Source of the DNA: Phocoena phocoena
Taxonomy: Eukaryota; Chordata; Mammalia; Artiodactyla; Phocoenidae
Direction: 5' to 3'
Assembly: GCF_963924675.1 (NCBI RefSeq)
Contig: NC_089230.1
Coordinates: forward strand, 2,977,001 to 3,041,000
DNA: 64,000 nucleotides
Both the position numbers and the translations under genes were made by a program. Below are positions 31,401 to 45,365 of the stretch, piece by piece. The notes under the pieces were generated by a model. It did not search any database. It was not told the DNA's origin and saw only the letters and a list, made by a program, of their open reading frames with translations. Within the stretch, counting starts at the first letter, position 1, and each line of letters begins with the position of its first letter.

Positions 31401-34400
31401 GAAAAGAATAGTAGAGACTAAAGTAAATAATATTTACCTCCAGACAGAGGCAAGATCTTATTTGGTCAGGCTGAAGTGAGGGGATGAGCCAGTCTGATCT
31501 GTAATTCAGTGCAGTGTGGGTTTTGTTGCTGTCTCACTTTGATTCAGTTCACTGCTGGCTTACATATTTTGATGGATGGGTCGGCAGAGCCTGGGATTTG
31601 AACACTGGCGTGGTTCCAGGGGCTGTCTCAGCTGTTTCACATCTGAGCTGTTGCCCTGCAGTCTTGAAAGTCTCAGGACACCTAAGAAGGGATGCTCGCA
31701 GCTCTCTTGTGCACTTCTGGCCTTCTGAAAGTGATTCCCTGTACCTGGGTGAGACCCACCTGACTGGAGTCACTCTCAGCTCTCATTCCCTGATCAGCTT
31801 TTGCTCTCAGCGCCCAGTGAAGTGCTCGGTGGAGGCCTATGGAGAATGGCTGGCAGTTGGGAGCAGAATTGATTCAAGACTCCGGCTACTCAGGATTCTA
31901 TGTAGCCCATCCAGCTCACGTGCAGATGTAAAAAATTTGACTATTTCTTCTTACCTTCAGCCATGGTAGATTCATCCTAGTGTTGCCATTCTGTCACGGA
32001 TGCGAGCATTCTTGGGTGTCTTCCCTTCTGTGAATGGCTTGTCACTTTCTAGACTTTAGTTCATTTGCATATCTTTGTGTCCTCAGAAATCTGAACAAAT
32101 TTTGTGATTTTGTAGCTTATCTCCTTTTTCTTATTAAGTTAAAATCAGTGGTCTCAGGCAACTTGTTTTTTATTCAAAACAGAAGCAAAAACTCCCCTGA
32201 TGTGTCAATGTGTTATTCCCCTATCAAATGCTTTCCTCTGACTTTTTTTTTTTTTTTTTGAGATTTAAATGTCTAGGTATTGAGCTGGTTACGTTTTCAT
32301 TGCTCATCTTTACATAAAATGAGATTTTTTTCCCGGCCAGCTATTGAAAGGAAAGTGTAAGATGACCATGCTTTACACTAGCAGGAATTTGCCTGGTTCC
32401 CCAGATGTGTGTGTGTACACGTGTGTGTGTGTGCACGTGTGTGTGTGAGCGTGCATGTCTCTAATGGAGACAGGTGAAAAAATGTACTGTGCTTATGATG
32501 TGGTGTCACTCTTCTGTCTCTATGACACACTTATTCCTTCCAATATAACCTGTCTCTGGATATCCTCACTTGCAGTTTAACTTCTTGACTTTTAAATTCC
32601 TAATTGAAGTCTGAAGTTCCTGAGCACTTCTTTTTGAAGCATATAATTTAGCATGTAATTAAATGTATAGTGATTTGTATCGCAGTCTGACTTTCATGGG
32701 TTACGTTAACCATGTAATCTGAGTTTCTGGGGCTTCATCCGAGTAGTAACCCAGCTACTATTGACTCTCATCCTCAGGCACTGAGGCAGTGTTCTGGATT
32801 CCTCAAGATTTCCGTCTCGTAATTTTGCAAGTCCTTGGGACAGTGCTCTTTCTCCACTGAACGGTGTCGTCAGAGCTGGCTTTAGCCCATATGGAATCCT
32901 TGTCATATCGGAGTGAAGACCTGCTCTGGACTGATGCAGCCACGTTGGGTGGGCAGCATGGGGTGCAAGCTGGCTTTTGGCCACAACTCCTCTCTCCCTG
33001 GTGCACTCAGACAGACACATCCTGCACTGTTATATACAGTACCTGCCTCACCTGGAGACTCCTGTAGTTTTAAAAATCTGGGTGTGCTGCCGTTTGTCAA
33101 ATATTACATCTCTGGCTGAACACCGAGGGCTTTCACTGAAGCTGTCCTTGCCTGGGGGCCACCAGGTTTACCTTGGAACCCTTGCGGTGCCAAAGGTAAA
33201 AGATGACTGGCATATTTGGGGAAAGCGTGCCCCTCTCACTTTTGTATTTCACTCTGTAAGAGGAGCTCCAAAATTTTTTTTTTGTTTGTCCCTTAGGGAT
33301 TAATAGAATTTTTAGGGAAATGTTTTCTTTTTTTTCTAATTCGAAAAACCCTTACAACTGTCTTCTGCCTAAAGAGACATTCACTGCAGCACACAAAATG
33401 ACAGTTAACACCTTGTTCCTGGGTCAAGCCCATCACACCGGGCTCTTCAGCCGTCATAGAAACCAGCTTCTACCAGATCCTTGGCTAAACAGGTGCAGGT
33501 ATGTGTGCATGCAATTAGGTACAACTTAGTACCTCAACACTGGGCCGTGCAGCAGTATCGCTCCAAAATCCACTGAAAGCAGGTTGCATGTAGGGGGCAT
33601 ATACCTACATGCCTTTCACTCTTGATTCTTCCTTGCAGCCCACCAAAATTCTAAGTCCACGTGGCTCAACGAATATTTTTACTTGATTTAATGTATATGG
33701 GATCTGAAGCTCTGATTAGAATTTATTTATACCCAAGAAGGGTATGAGTTTTGCAAAAACCACATGGCCCCAAATAGTCCTGGGTAAAGTTGGGCCTTCT
33801 TTTTGCATCACATAATGAGAAACTGGCGAGGGGTAGTCCAGGATTTACGATAAGGCTTCATGTTGCTGACAGGAGCCCAGATTATTTTCTCTGCTCCACA
33901 GTCTTTGCCACGTTGAATTTAACCCTTATGTTTTCGCCTTGTTCAGGGGGGCTGCTACATTTCCAGGCCTCCAGTGAGGGAGGCTGAGAAAAGCTCTACA
34001 GACAGCTTTTATAATCTCTGTGGTAACAACAAACAAAGTAAAAGAGGGCTGAGTAAGCTAAGAAAATGTGCAGATTCCTGAAGCTTCTCTAGGAGATGGA
34101 GCTTCCAATGTGACACGGGTGTTGAAATGTTGACAAGTGATAGTGGTGGCCAAGGGAGTATCTTTCGGGTCCTTCACGAATGATACCACCATCTATATAA
34201 GCTTTTGTCCAGCTCCTTCTCAGATGGTACTACATATTGTAGCTTCATCCTCATCCCTTTTCATTGCTTTGAATTTATGCCTAATTTTCTAGAAGCAAGA
34301 ATTCTGCCTTATTTTCTACTTAGTAATGTTGCTTAATAATATACTAGAAGACAGACCAAAAATGGTTTGAAAAATTACAAGAAGTGTAGAACAGATTTCT

Positions 34401-36900
34401 TTCATGACCTTGCTCTTCAAATAATCTCCTCCAGCCCAGATAGGGCTTCCAGAGTACTTCTGACTATATCACGTTCTTTTAGGCAACTTCACCTCAGAAC
34501 GTGGACACACCATTTCTACGGCAATACTTGGACATGCTATTTTCCTGTCAAAGACCAAGATTTTGTTAAAATCACTTTTGTTGATTCATTTTACAGAGAC
34601 AAGAAAGCACTCCCCCGACACAGAGCTACGACGTCTCTCTGGTAGGAATCGGGGCTACCCTGAGGCCAGCACACGCAGGGACAGGGGGTGCGTAGCTCCG
34701 ATCTCCCACTGCAGGCTGCATCTCCATCCAAGTTTTGTGTGTGTGCTCTGCTCTTAGAGGCCCAGTGTGTAAATGAATGCCATTCCTCACCTATGTAGGA
34801 GAATTTTCTCATCAGGAAAAACACATAGTTCAGACAGCGTTGAGGAAAATTCCTTGGGTTTGAGTGATTGATGGAAGGTGGGCTGAAAACCAGGAGGTGG
34901 TGCGTATTCCAGTTAAATGGTACATGTTTTTGAAGAAAGTGGCACATCTTCAGAGTGTCTAAAGGGCTCGTTTTTGACACAGATAACTAGCTATAGTTGA
35001 ACCATGACTTATATCTGACTTTTTAAATAAAGTGTCTCATAAAAACCATTGGCATTCGTGTGACTTGTTTTTAACACGTATTTTCATATTAGGGGAAATG
35101 AATACCCTGAGGGACATACCCAGAGAACAGTATTTCGTGAACTAAGAGTGTTTCTGAGATGCTTTACATTGTTATTCGATATATTGAGATGAGATTAAAG
35201 AACGAGCACACAAATTATTTTAGAATTAGAAATAACCTAGTTTTGCTGTTTTCAAAAGAATGCTATGTTGAGAGTATTCAAAAGCAAGAAGGGACTGCAT
35301 TTTTAAGAATCTTGTATTAGAAACATTGTAAGCACTCATGAAATATGAATTATTTGTTTGCAAGTTTTAGTTTACTGTACTACCAGAAATAAACTGTTTT
35401 GTTGTGTTACTTAATTCTGGGCTTCAATTTTGGGTTTTGAAAATGTGTCCACTATACCTGTGTAAGTTTTGCAAGGAATAGATTAGCATAATGGCCTTAG
35501 TCTTAATGAATAGTTTCATGTATCTTGTTTCATTTCTGCATGAACACCGTTATGGAGAAGAACACTGAGTATAGTAAGATAAATTCTATTTTTGAATATG
35601 GTTATTCCCCTCATGTCTTCTACCTTGGTCGGAATTAGCTGCTTTCCATAACATGGATGGTTTTTCCCTCTGTTCTTCCCTTACTAACTTCTCACCTTCT
35701 GCTCCTTTCATAGCATCTCTTCCATAGTTTCATTTTCTGTTTCTAGTACAGATATTAACCTTTCAAAAAGTCAGACAGAACCTTGAAAAAGCGTCGTCAT
35801 CATAGCTCACAGACTCACTCACTCTGTAGACTCACTTACCCTGTACCAGGAATTATACCTAGTAATGTGTTCTTTTTCTCTCCACACTAACCCGTTGGGG
35901 CAAGCGCCGTTCCTACATGCAGTTTATACGGCAGAGCCCTGGGACCTCAGAATACAGCACATTCCCAAATTCAGATGTGAACTACAGAAAACCAGAGGAG
36001 GGCAAAAGGAAAGCAACATGTCAGTCTTATGCTGGACAGTGAAATGCCCTGCCATAGCTATGTGTCACCACAACAACTTTGATGGGGTAGGGGTTACATA
36101 ACTACTTTTATAACCTTACCGCATCTTGGAGCTTTCAGACTCTAGGCCAAGCTTACTTACTTAATGGGTCGCTGAAAGCGAAACCCAGGTCTGTGTCTGT
36201 CTCTAAAGCCCGTGACCTTTCTACTACTTCTTGCCCAGGATGCTTGCAGGGACAAGATAGTTACCATGGGACGTGGTAATGTAACTCACCTAACGTAACT
36301 AAGTTAAACTTAGATGGTTGGATTAGTCATTTTAAAAGTCATTCTACATAACCCTTTAAGGATGACAGTGTATGCTTCAAACGGGCTGACACTTGGCTCA
36401 ATTGTTCAAAATTTCTTACCGTCTAAGTTTAAAGTACTATTGTGAAATCTGTTTAGTTCTTTTCTTTATCGTGGTAAATTAATGCCATGGATAATGCATT
36501 TGAAAACAAGTTCCAGTGGATAACATTGAACGTCACAGAAAAGATTTAAAAAATCCTGAAGATGTGATGGAACCATATTTACTGAGATGGTTTTCTAGCT
36601 TCCTGTAGGTAAAGCCACAGGGGTTTTTACCCCTGGTGTCCATGTGTTCTCGGGCGAGGTGATCAGTACAGCAGAGTGGCTGCACGTCCCAGAGTGGTGG
36701 CTGAGTTACCTTCTGTGGATGACGAGGCGGCCAGGGTGTCTAAATGTTGCTTTCTGTCCCGCTAACTGAAAGTTGGGTGGGCAGAAGATTCTCCCAGGGT
36801 GCATCTGGCACTGGTGTGGATATTTTCTTCACGTCGTGGCGACGACTCATGAAAAAGTTTCTGATGCAACTTTTAGGACGAGAACATGTTGAGTTAGAAT
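31401..36900. other. Mostly unassigned intergenic sequence
   Basis: No protein-coding exon recognised. Contains a poly(T) at about 32240-32258 and a (GT)n stretch at about 32408-32450. Two AATAAA motifs in A/T-rich, transcript-end-like context lie at 35026-35031 and 35388-35393. Open frames of up to 151 codons (31514-31969, +) have no recognised homology. Confidence 0.5.
32408..32450 (+). repeat. (GT)n microsatellite
   Basis: Interrupted tgtgtg array with 'acacgtg' and 'gcacgtg' interruptions. Confidence 0.9.
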
Positions 36901-36904
36901 TCTT

Positions 36905-36975
36905 TTTTTAAAAAAATTTTTAAATTTTATTTAAAAATATTTTTTATACAGCAGGTTCTCATTAGTTACCTATTT
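36905..36975 (-). mobile_element. Small L1 3'-end fragment
   Basis: A/T-rich run followed by 'tatacagcaggttctcatta', a phrase from the antisense of the cetartiodactyl L1 3' end (also seen at about 45523). Confidence 0.6.
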
Positions 36976-38520
36976 GAGTTAGAATTCTTTAAGATGGATT
37001 TCTCATTTGTTTCCAAAACATCTTTTAGGCCCCATAACTTTTAATTAGACGTGGCTGGCAGTGTAGAGTCGTCCTTCTGTGTGTGGGTGGGGTGGCAGTG
37101 GATCAAAAACGTCAAGGGGAGGAGGGTGATATACGACTCTGCCTATTGCAGTCCTGACTGTGAGAACATTCGCTCCAGATGAGGCAGACAGAGCCCATGT
37201 GTGTTCTTGAACGCGTGGTTATTCAGGAGGGTAAACAGCTCTGACTGCAGGGCTCCTCAGGCTGGTTGAGTGACTTGCAGAGGTAACTGTGTACAAGTTA
37301 ATAGTGGGCCCTTGTTCTGGAGGCTTTACTAGGTTGAAGGAAAGTCTTACAGTTCTGAATCCAAGGACAGTGGGGGCAGAGGCGCAGTGGGAGGGAGATG
37401 AGTTGGGGCCTGGGGCGTGGAGAGAGAATGACCGCCAGCACCCGGGGCTGAGACCTGGCCTTTGCCTGACTCGGTCCTAAGGATAAACGTTGCGATATGC
37501 AGCATTGCCCTCAACATTTCACATATCTTACTGTACTTGGCCGAAGCCAAATAGCATAGCTGTTGTGAATGTGGGTAGTAATTGGTTGGGATTGAATCCA
37601 CGCTCATCCAGCTCCAAAGCTGGTGATTTTCTGTGACTCTAGGTGGTCTCTCTTTCAAGTGCAAAGCACGGGGGCAGATAAGGAAGTAATAATATGAAGC
37701 TCACAGAGCCATGGGACAGACATGAATTGAACTTCAGTGACTACACGCTGAGCCTCTCTGCTCACCCTCCGCACAGCCCACCACTGCTACGGCCTGACCT
37801 GCTCCTTCTTGGTCCTGCTGGCTCTCCCACAAGCCCCTCACAGACTGACCCCTTCAGAACTCTCTCCCGCCCCCCGTCACTCCAACAGTAATTTGACTTC
37901 CTTACTTTACCTCTTATGTAAAGATTTTTTTTCCTTTGAGTAAAACTACCAGGATCAGAGACTCTTGTCCTGTGTGTCTGACCTGCAGAAACATTTCGTT
38001 TGGTCACCTAGTTTTAAAAATAATTTGAATTTAAATGCCTTTTCCAGGTAGGTCCCATCAATGCCTGTTATTCTGTTCTGCTGTTTTAATTAATTAGCTG
38101 TATCTTCCCGGTTCTTGCAAACACTGAATTGAGACCCTTTTATATACAGTGTCATCTGTGGAAAAGAAAAAGTCATTGTCTCACTTCAGATGGTGGTCCC
38201 ATTTCTCAGGTGAGACCATTACCAGCTTCTCGCTCAGTTGTACTTCGTTTTTGGTGGTTTTTAAATTTTTTTCAGTATTGCATATGTTAGGTTTTGCCCT
38301 TTGATTCGATTTGAGAGTCTATATTTTACAAATGAGATTAGTTCCATTGCACTGATTGTTATGGAGGATGTTTTTAGTATTTTGTCATGATTTTTACGTT
38401 ACATTTACTATTTTTATTGCTTATTTAAAACATGTTTTCCACTAAATCGATCTGTGTTTGTTTTTGTGGTTGTTTTGTTTTACTTGTGTACTACTAGTAA
38501 GCTGGACATTTGTATTTTGT
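36976..38520. other. Unassigned intergenic sequence
   Basis: No gene recognised. The distal part (38200-38520) is T-rich and could be a worn LINE, but I cannot assign it. Confidence 0.5.
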
Positions 38521-38521
38521 T

Positions 38522-38756
38522 CTAGCAGTTACTTTTTTTTTTTTTTTTTTTTGGTACGTGGGCCTCTCACTGCTGCGGCCCCTCCCACTGCAGAGCACAG
38601 GCTCCGGACGCGCAGGCTCAGCGGCCATGGCTCACGGGCCCAGCCGCTCTGTGGCATGTGGGATCTTCCCGGACCGGGGCACGAACCCATGTCCCCTGCA
38701 TCGGCAGGTGGACTCTCAACCACTGCGCCGCCAGGGAAGCCCTAGCAGTTACTTTT
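38522..38756 (-). mobile_element. Young CHR-2-like SINE with 15-bp target duplication
   Basis: Element about 38537-38741, flanked by identical ctagcagttactttt (38522-38536 and 38742-38756). T-run of about 16, intact body, head ending 'ccagggaagcc'. A clean, recent insertion. Confidence 0.95.
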
Positions 38757-39639
38757 ATTACTATCCATTTATATTTCCTGTTCTATCCTTTTATATTTAA
38801 GTGACGATTTGGCTTGGTAGAAAATTTATCGGTCACATTCTTTCTTAGAAAACCCGCATACAGTTTTCCCCAGATGGATGGAACGTTTCTCGGAATTACT
38901 CTGGAGCCAGTCTGATACTTTCCTCTGACAGGTGACTTAGTCTTTTTTGTCTGGATGTTTAAAGGTTTCTTCTTTACGTTGCTTTTCAGTCACTTGTGAA
39001 ATGTTCGGTGCCTGTTTTTCAGTGGCTGCTGTGGGCTTTTCAACCTAAAGAATATATTTTAAAAATTTCTTCTAACTTGTTGTGTATTTCTGTGTAATTT
39101 ATAGCTTGACACTTGTCCTGTTCTTTTGGTTCCCTGTTTTGGGGCATTTGTCAGGCATTATATGCATGTCATTTGCACTCATCACTTTTACCTTGACTTC
39201 TTCGAATCGTTAATTCACTTCCCACTCTATTCCGCTTGCTTCTGAATTGTGTCCTAAACCTCACTCCTGTGTCTTAAGCAGTTTTCCATCCGCTGCCATC
39301 CCCATCTGAATTTCTGTATGTATTACAGACACACTGACTGTAGCTCCAGCAGTGTCTTTGACCTTAGATGGGAGCCTTGTGACAACAATGATAGAGAAGA
39401 AATCTAGAAGGACCTGGGCCTCTAAGACATCATGGACTTTCAGTACAAGCCTTGAATTGCCGCCTTCGAGATTTATACGTTAGAGAAAATTAAACTTCAA
39501 TCTTTTCAATCTACTGTAATTTGAGTTTTCTATTTTGCCTAGTAAAACTTGTCTCTTACCTGATATGACATGGATGCATTGCAAATTACCGAATTATGGT
39601 CATTTATCTTATCTGTAATATCTTGCTGTAAAACATTGC
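38757..39639. other. Unassigned sequence, possibly worn LINE
   Basis: T-rich sequence without a confident family assignment. No gene. Confidence 0.45.
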
Positions 39640-41270
39640 TGAGAAAAATAAAAGAAGATCTAGGTAAATGGAGAGATACACTATGTTAACGGCTTAGACT
39701 AGAAGCCGATATTGTTAAGACGCTGGTTCTCCTTAATTTGATCTATAGATTCAAGGCAAAATTTCAATTAAATCCCAGCAGGCCTTTTCTGTTAGGTGTT
39801 GAAAAGCTAATTGTAAATTTTAAATGGAAATGAAAATGACCTAATATAGTCAAAGTAACATTGAAAAAGGACAAAATCCGAAATGATTTCAAGACATATC
39901 ATAAAACTACATTAATCAAAGCTGTGTGTTACTGGCATAAAGATAAAAAAAGATAATTAAATAAGAACTACAAAAATAGATCCACATATCTATAATCAGT
40001 TGACAAGGGTGCAACCGCAATTCAAGGATCATCTCCTCAACAAATGGTCCTGGGGCAATTGGTAGCCATAAAAACAAAAACAAAAGTGTAAACACCTACT
40101 TCTCACCATTTAAAGCATCAACTTGAAATAGGCCCCAGGCCCAAATGCAACAGATAAAACCATAAAACTTGTAGAAGAAAACAGAGGAGACAAGCTTAGT
40201 GACCTTGAGTTTGGCAAAAATTTAAAGATATTTAAACCCCAATGCCACAAATTGTAAAAGACAAAAAAATCAATAAGTTTGGCTTTCTCAAAGCGAAAAT
40301 GTTTTCTGTTTAAAATACCAATACGTTGTTATGAAAATGAAAAAGCAAGTCACAGCCTGGGAGAAAATATATATCCAGCAAAGGACTTGTACATATACAG
40401 ACCTCTTACTGCTAAATTATATGAAAACAAACAACTCATTTAAAATGGACAGAAGATTTGGACGGACACTTCACAAAATAAGATATATAGATAAAAAATA
40501 AAAATACACTGTATATAATTATTATGGAAATGCAAATTGAAACTACAATGAGAAACCACCACACACCTGCTATCATGGCTAAAATTTAAAAGACTGACTG
40601 TAATAAGTATTGACAAAGATTTGGGAACTCTCACACACTGGTGGTAGCAATGTAAAAGTGTACACCTACTCTGGAAAATGTTTGGTAGTTTCTTTAAAAA
40701 TTAAAGACATATCTATATGTGGTCCAGCTTTTCCACTCCTAGATATTTGCCCAAGAGAAATGGAAGTTTTGTTCCACAGAAATACTGGTGTACAATGCTT
40801 ACAGAAGCTTTATTTGTACTACCTAGCAACTGAAAACAGCCCCAATGTCCATCAACAGGTGAATGGATAAGCATATTTTGGGTGTAGCCACACAATGGAA
40901 TACCACTCAGTAATAGCAAAGAATAAACTATCTATACATGAAATAACACCGAAGAATCTAAGTATAATTATGTTGCATAAAAGCAGACAGACAACAAAAA
41001 GGACAAAGTATATTTTTCCATTTATATAAAATTATATAAAATACAGTTACAGAGAACACATCTGTGGTTGCTGCAGGGTGGAAGTTGGGAGGGAGAGATG
41101 GCTCACAAAGAGGAAATGTTTCGGTGTAATGGACATGCTCATGACCTTGATCGTGGCAATGACCTCACAGGAGCACACACATGTCACAACTCATCAAACT
41201 GCACAAATTGAACACGTACAGCTTATTATGTGTTACTTATATACCAGTAAAGCTGTACAAATTTGAAACA
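39640..41270 (+). mobile_element. L1 LINE 3' portion, plus strand
   Basis: Ordered L1 ORF2 and 3' end phrases: 'aatttcaattaaatcccagc', 'aaactacattaatcaaagct', 'caaatggtcctggggcaatt', 'gaatggataagcatattttg', 'ggaataccactcagtaatag', ending near 'gtaaagctgtacaaatttg'. Reading frames are broken. Confidence 0.8.
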
Positions 41271-44141
41271 AAAAGAGCTTTCAGATGTGCAGTGGAAGGG
41301 TTTGGGAGTGCACAGAGCAGAGGAGAGGGTCTGGGTGAGGACGATCTGGGTGACAGAGTGACTTGGTGTGACGATCTCTTGGAGGAGTCAGCTCAAGCTG
41401 GACGGTCCTGGGGATACTGGCCACACCTTTGTCCTGCAGAGGCTGGTGTGGCACCCCCCCCCCCCCCAGGATGCAGGAGGGCAAAGCCTCCGCAGGGCAC
41501 TGCTCTCAGGCAGGAGGGGGGCTCTGGGACCTGGGGTGGTGTGGGTGCAGGCAGGCGGCTTGGCCTACCTGGGGCAGGGGTCAAGGAGGTAATCCTGTGA
41601 TGGTCACTTTACATACCACATACATACTCATATACGTATATACATACTCATTTAGACATACACACATATCCATATCCATACACATAGGTACATATTTATA
41701 TAGGCTTACATGCACACATATATATTCATATAATGTACATATACTTATCTTATACATGTACATAATGTACATGTTAATACACATATACATATTCATAAAC
41801 ATATACATATCCACACACACATATTTTAATTTTTATTTTGTTTTACGTTTTCCCAACCAAAAGCTTTATTTCGGCAAGGGTGAAATTAAAAGGAAAATAG
41901 CGATAAAGGTCCTTTAACTGTGAATAGTATATACAAGTGCACAAAGAATAACACAAAGAATAAAATGTTTCTTGCTATTTTAAAAGTTCATCTGTCAGGA
42001 AAACCCAGTTAGGAAAAACTTAATCATTGCATTTTTAATCTTTATTACAATTAATGAAGTGGTTCTCTCCTCATTCTGCCATTCTGAGCAAAATACATTT
42101 TGGAGATAGGAGGGAATTTGCACAGTAAAATTCATAATTAATACTATGTAATTAATAATGAACACATGCAGTCCTGATCGCCCCCTTGTCTGAGTCTAGA
42201 AGGGGGGAGGCACTTCCTCAGCAGCAGTCCTGTGAGCCTGGCCCCGTGCCCTTGACCCTTGACCCTGTACCGGCCTGGCTCAGCCGAGGCTGATGAAGCT
42301 CACTGCCCACAAAGGACCCTCCTAACCGGGCTGCGGGCTGAGCCTTCCCCATGCTCCCGGCACTCCCGTTGTCCCCACGCCTCCAGACGGCCCGTCCCCT
42401 CCACTGCAGACCTGGCATCTGTCACGTACACCGTCCTCCGAGCCGTGACTCAGCTTCTGTACGTGCCCCACGGTGCCCCTTGGAATTCGGGGGTGACACC
42501 TTGCCAGGGTATCCCACGCGCTCTCACTGCGGCGCTGCTCAGATGGACGGGACAAGAAGCTTATGTGTCTGAGAAGCAGGTTGGCTTCATGGAGACGTGC
42601 ACAAACAAACTGTTATGTGTTGTTTCTAAGTTGTTTGCCCTCCTCCAGGCCTACGAGGCCTTGGGGTGATGGGAGGGGAAGTCGGCTGTTTCAGGAACTT
42701 GCTGATTTTCACACAGCTGTCATACTCTGGGAACACTTTTTACCTGGGGGAGGGGGCAGAAAGTTGATCCCAGTAACTGGAAAAATGACGCATCACTCTC
42801 TCGCAGGCTTCCCAGGTGCAGCCTCGCAGCAGCAGGGACAGAGCTGTGCTCGGTGGGTGACACTCCCAAGTCTCCCACCTGCTGCAGGAATCCTGGCTCC
42901 CCTGCTCCCATATTCCCTCACCTCCAAGGAAGCACTGTGGAGGGAAGTCTCAGCCCAGCGTGCCCCCGGCCCCGGCCCCGGGCAGTCATCACCTGTCGCT
43001 GCTCTGGCCCCGGGACTGAGTACTGTCACCACCGTCACCGCGCCCTGTCCTCCATAAAGTGACGCTGGTGGAAACGCAGCCGCGCGAGAACTCTGTGCGG
43101 TGTCAGAAGGGATGTTGCCTCCCCTGCTGCCCCAAGGCACTTGCACTCCAGCCCCAAGAGGGAGATTTCCCTGGAAGAGTGAACAAGATTCGATGCAGCT
43201 GAGGCGCCAGGGGCAGGGCGACGGCGGTTGGGGGGGGGTAAGCGTGTTGCTCAGCTAGGTCAGTTTGCCCCACATGCAGCAAAGCCAACACTGAGATGCA
43301 GAGGTTTGCTGCGGAAAAAGGGTTGAAACTCGAGGCAACCATACGAGGAGATGGGAGAACAAATCTCAAATCACTTTCCCCCAAGCTCCCCGGGCCTCAG
43401 ACCACCCTTTTTCTTTTTCCCATAAGTATCCGGAGCCCTTTGCCTTCAGGAGGAATATTTGAGATTTGCGCAGATGCAACCGCGCTACAGACTTCTTCAT
43501 GGGATGCGTGCTCAGAAAATGGCAGCGTTAGCCAGCTCTGAGGGTGGATTTTCTGGCTCTCTGACATCAAATGGCCACCTGTTGGACACTCGACACGCCC
43601 AGTTGGAGGGTCGATGGGTCCCAACCAGTCTTAACCAGCTTGAACTGGAACTGGACACAGCTGACTCCAAGTTCCAGAAAAATAACTCAAGCAAACATCT
43701 TAATGTTTAGGCTACATGCCTCTTGGAGGACATGCAAGTTTTTGTGAAAACAAAGAGAGCTCAATCAGTGAAGGCAGGTTCATTATTTATTAAACCAATT
43801 ACAGTTTAATGGATCTAATTGATGACTACCCTCACTTTCAAGAGTGACACCCAAGTCAGTTACGAGGGAGAAGGGAGATGATGGCAGGATTAGCGGAGGT
43901 AGTGAACACTGGGGGAGAGCACATCAGGTGGGAAACAGACGAGTGTAGACATATCGTTTGATGCAGCTGTGAGGTTTTCACATGGATTTGTCAAATACCA
44001 TTTTAGAAAGTCTGAGCTGGGTATATAAATCTGGGAGTTGCTGTGCACGCGTGGATCATGAGGTCAAAGAATAGATGAGGTTTCTCAGCAGACTTTGAGG
44101 TGAGGCACAGAAGAGGGTTCTGCATGGAAATCGGAGGGCCT
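41271..44141. other. Unassigned intergenic sequence with simple repeats
   Basis: A C-homopolymer of about 14 lies at 41454-41467, and a TA/CA/CATA-rich variable stretch at about 41610-41825. GC-rich segments at 42180-43200 give long but unsupported frames. No gene recognised. Confidence 0.55.
41610..41825 (+). repeat. (CATA/TACA)-rich simple repeat
   Basis: Degenerate array of 'catacatactcatatac' and 'acacatatccata' type units, about 210 nt. Confidence 0.85.
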
Positions 44142-44266
44142 TTTTTTTTTTTTTTAACCAAATTGTGCGGCTTGCAGGATCTTAGTTCCCTGACCAGGGA
44201 TTGAACCCTGGCCACGGCAGCGAGAACACCGTGGAGTCCTAACCACTGAACCGCCAGGGAATTCCC
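44142..44266 (-). mobile_element. CHR-type tRNA-derived SINE
   Basis: T13 tail, 'gtgcggcttgcaggatctta', 'ccctgaccagggattgaacc', 'cctaaccactgaaccgccag'. Old, moderately diverged. Confidence 0.9.
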
Positions 44267-45365
44267 CAAGGAGGGACTGTCATTTACAGATCAGAAAGGG
44301 CAAGGAGCTGGCAAAGACCACAGGATGGTGACATGGAAGGACTAAAACAGCACTGATGCACTGACAGATGAGGGAAGAGAACTTCAACGGGGACTTAAGC
44401 CCTGCCCAGTATGATGAGGACTAAAATGTGGAAGCAAATCCTAAGAACCAGGTTTAAAAGAAGAATTGCTAGAAAAACAGCTCAATTTTCCTCCTGTTTA
44501 TTCTTATCCGTCTGCAAATCTGCCGTGGCTATTCACCTTGCTCTCTGCAGTGTTTTATTGGATGCTCGATAGCAGTACCCAGAATCAGGATGCCATATGA
44601 ACCTTGTGTGTCTGGTCCAGGGTCCATCCCGCCCCGGAGGCCAAGAAGCAGTTAGTAAAAGCCAAGAGGAAGCTGAGATGACTCCTCGTAGCTGTCCCTC
44701 AGGGTTGAAAAAAATACGAAGGCAGTCTGGCGGTTTGAGGGATTTGGGTTCACTACTGTTTCTTTCCTCTCGTTTTGGCTCAATCCACATCTACTCCTGC
44801 CGATAAGAAAGCATAAAAGCCGGGAAGATTTTGCTTGTGTCACACAAAGATTAAAGCAAGAAGAAAATAATGGTCTCCATAGGAATCTAGAGAAGTAGGA
44901 AACGTCTGGGGGGAAAATGGTGCATGGTTGCTAGGGACTGGCTACTGTTCTCTGTTGAAGCTATGAGTTATCAGTTCCGACAAAAATAGTTCACAGGAGC
45001 CTGCTGAGCCCGGGCAGAGAATCTCACTGCACCCTCCTGGATGGGCAGATGGCGTCTCTCTGTGAACACAAGACAGCTCTAGGCACGGAAATCATGGTTT
45101 TTGAAGGATTTTCCCTCCTTCTCCATCTGATTCCACTTTCTTGCATGGCAGGGACACAGGGCATCCCACAGAAACACTCTTTTCCTTGGAGGCAACCTGC
45201 AGTGGAGAAAAAAGTACCACCGCAAAGCAAAGGTATTTGCTGACCCTGTCAAGTTTTTCAAACCAGAAGCTTGAATCCTGGATCCTGTGGGAAGTTCCCA
45301 GGACATTCGTGGACTCATGACGTTGATTGCAACCATTTTGTATTGTCTTTTTTCTGTGCACCTTC
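44267..45365. other. Unassigned sequence
   Basis: No gene or repeat recognised. Small open frames only. Confidence 0.5.

Noticed and set aside
31514..31969. 151-codon plus-strand open frame
   Set aside because: Unrecognised product in intergenic DNA just past an old L1; length is within chance for 64 kb on six frames.
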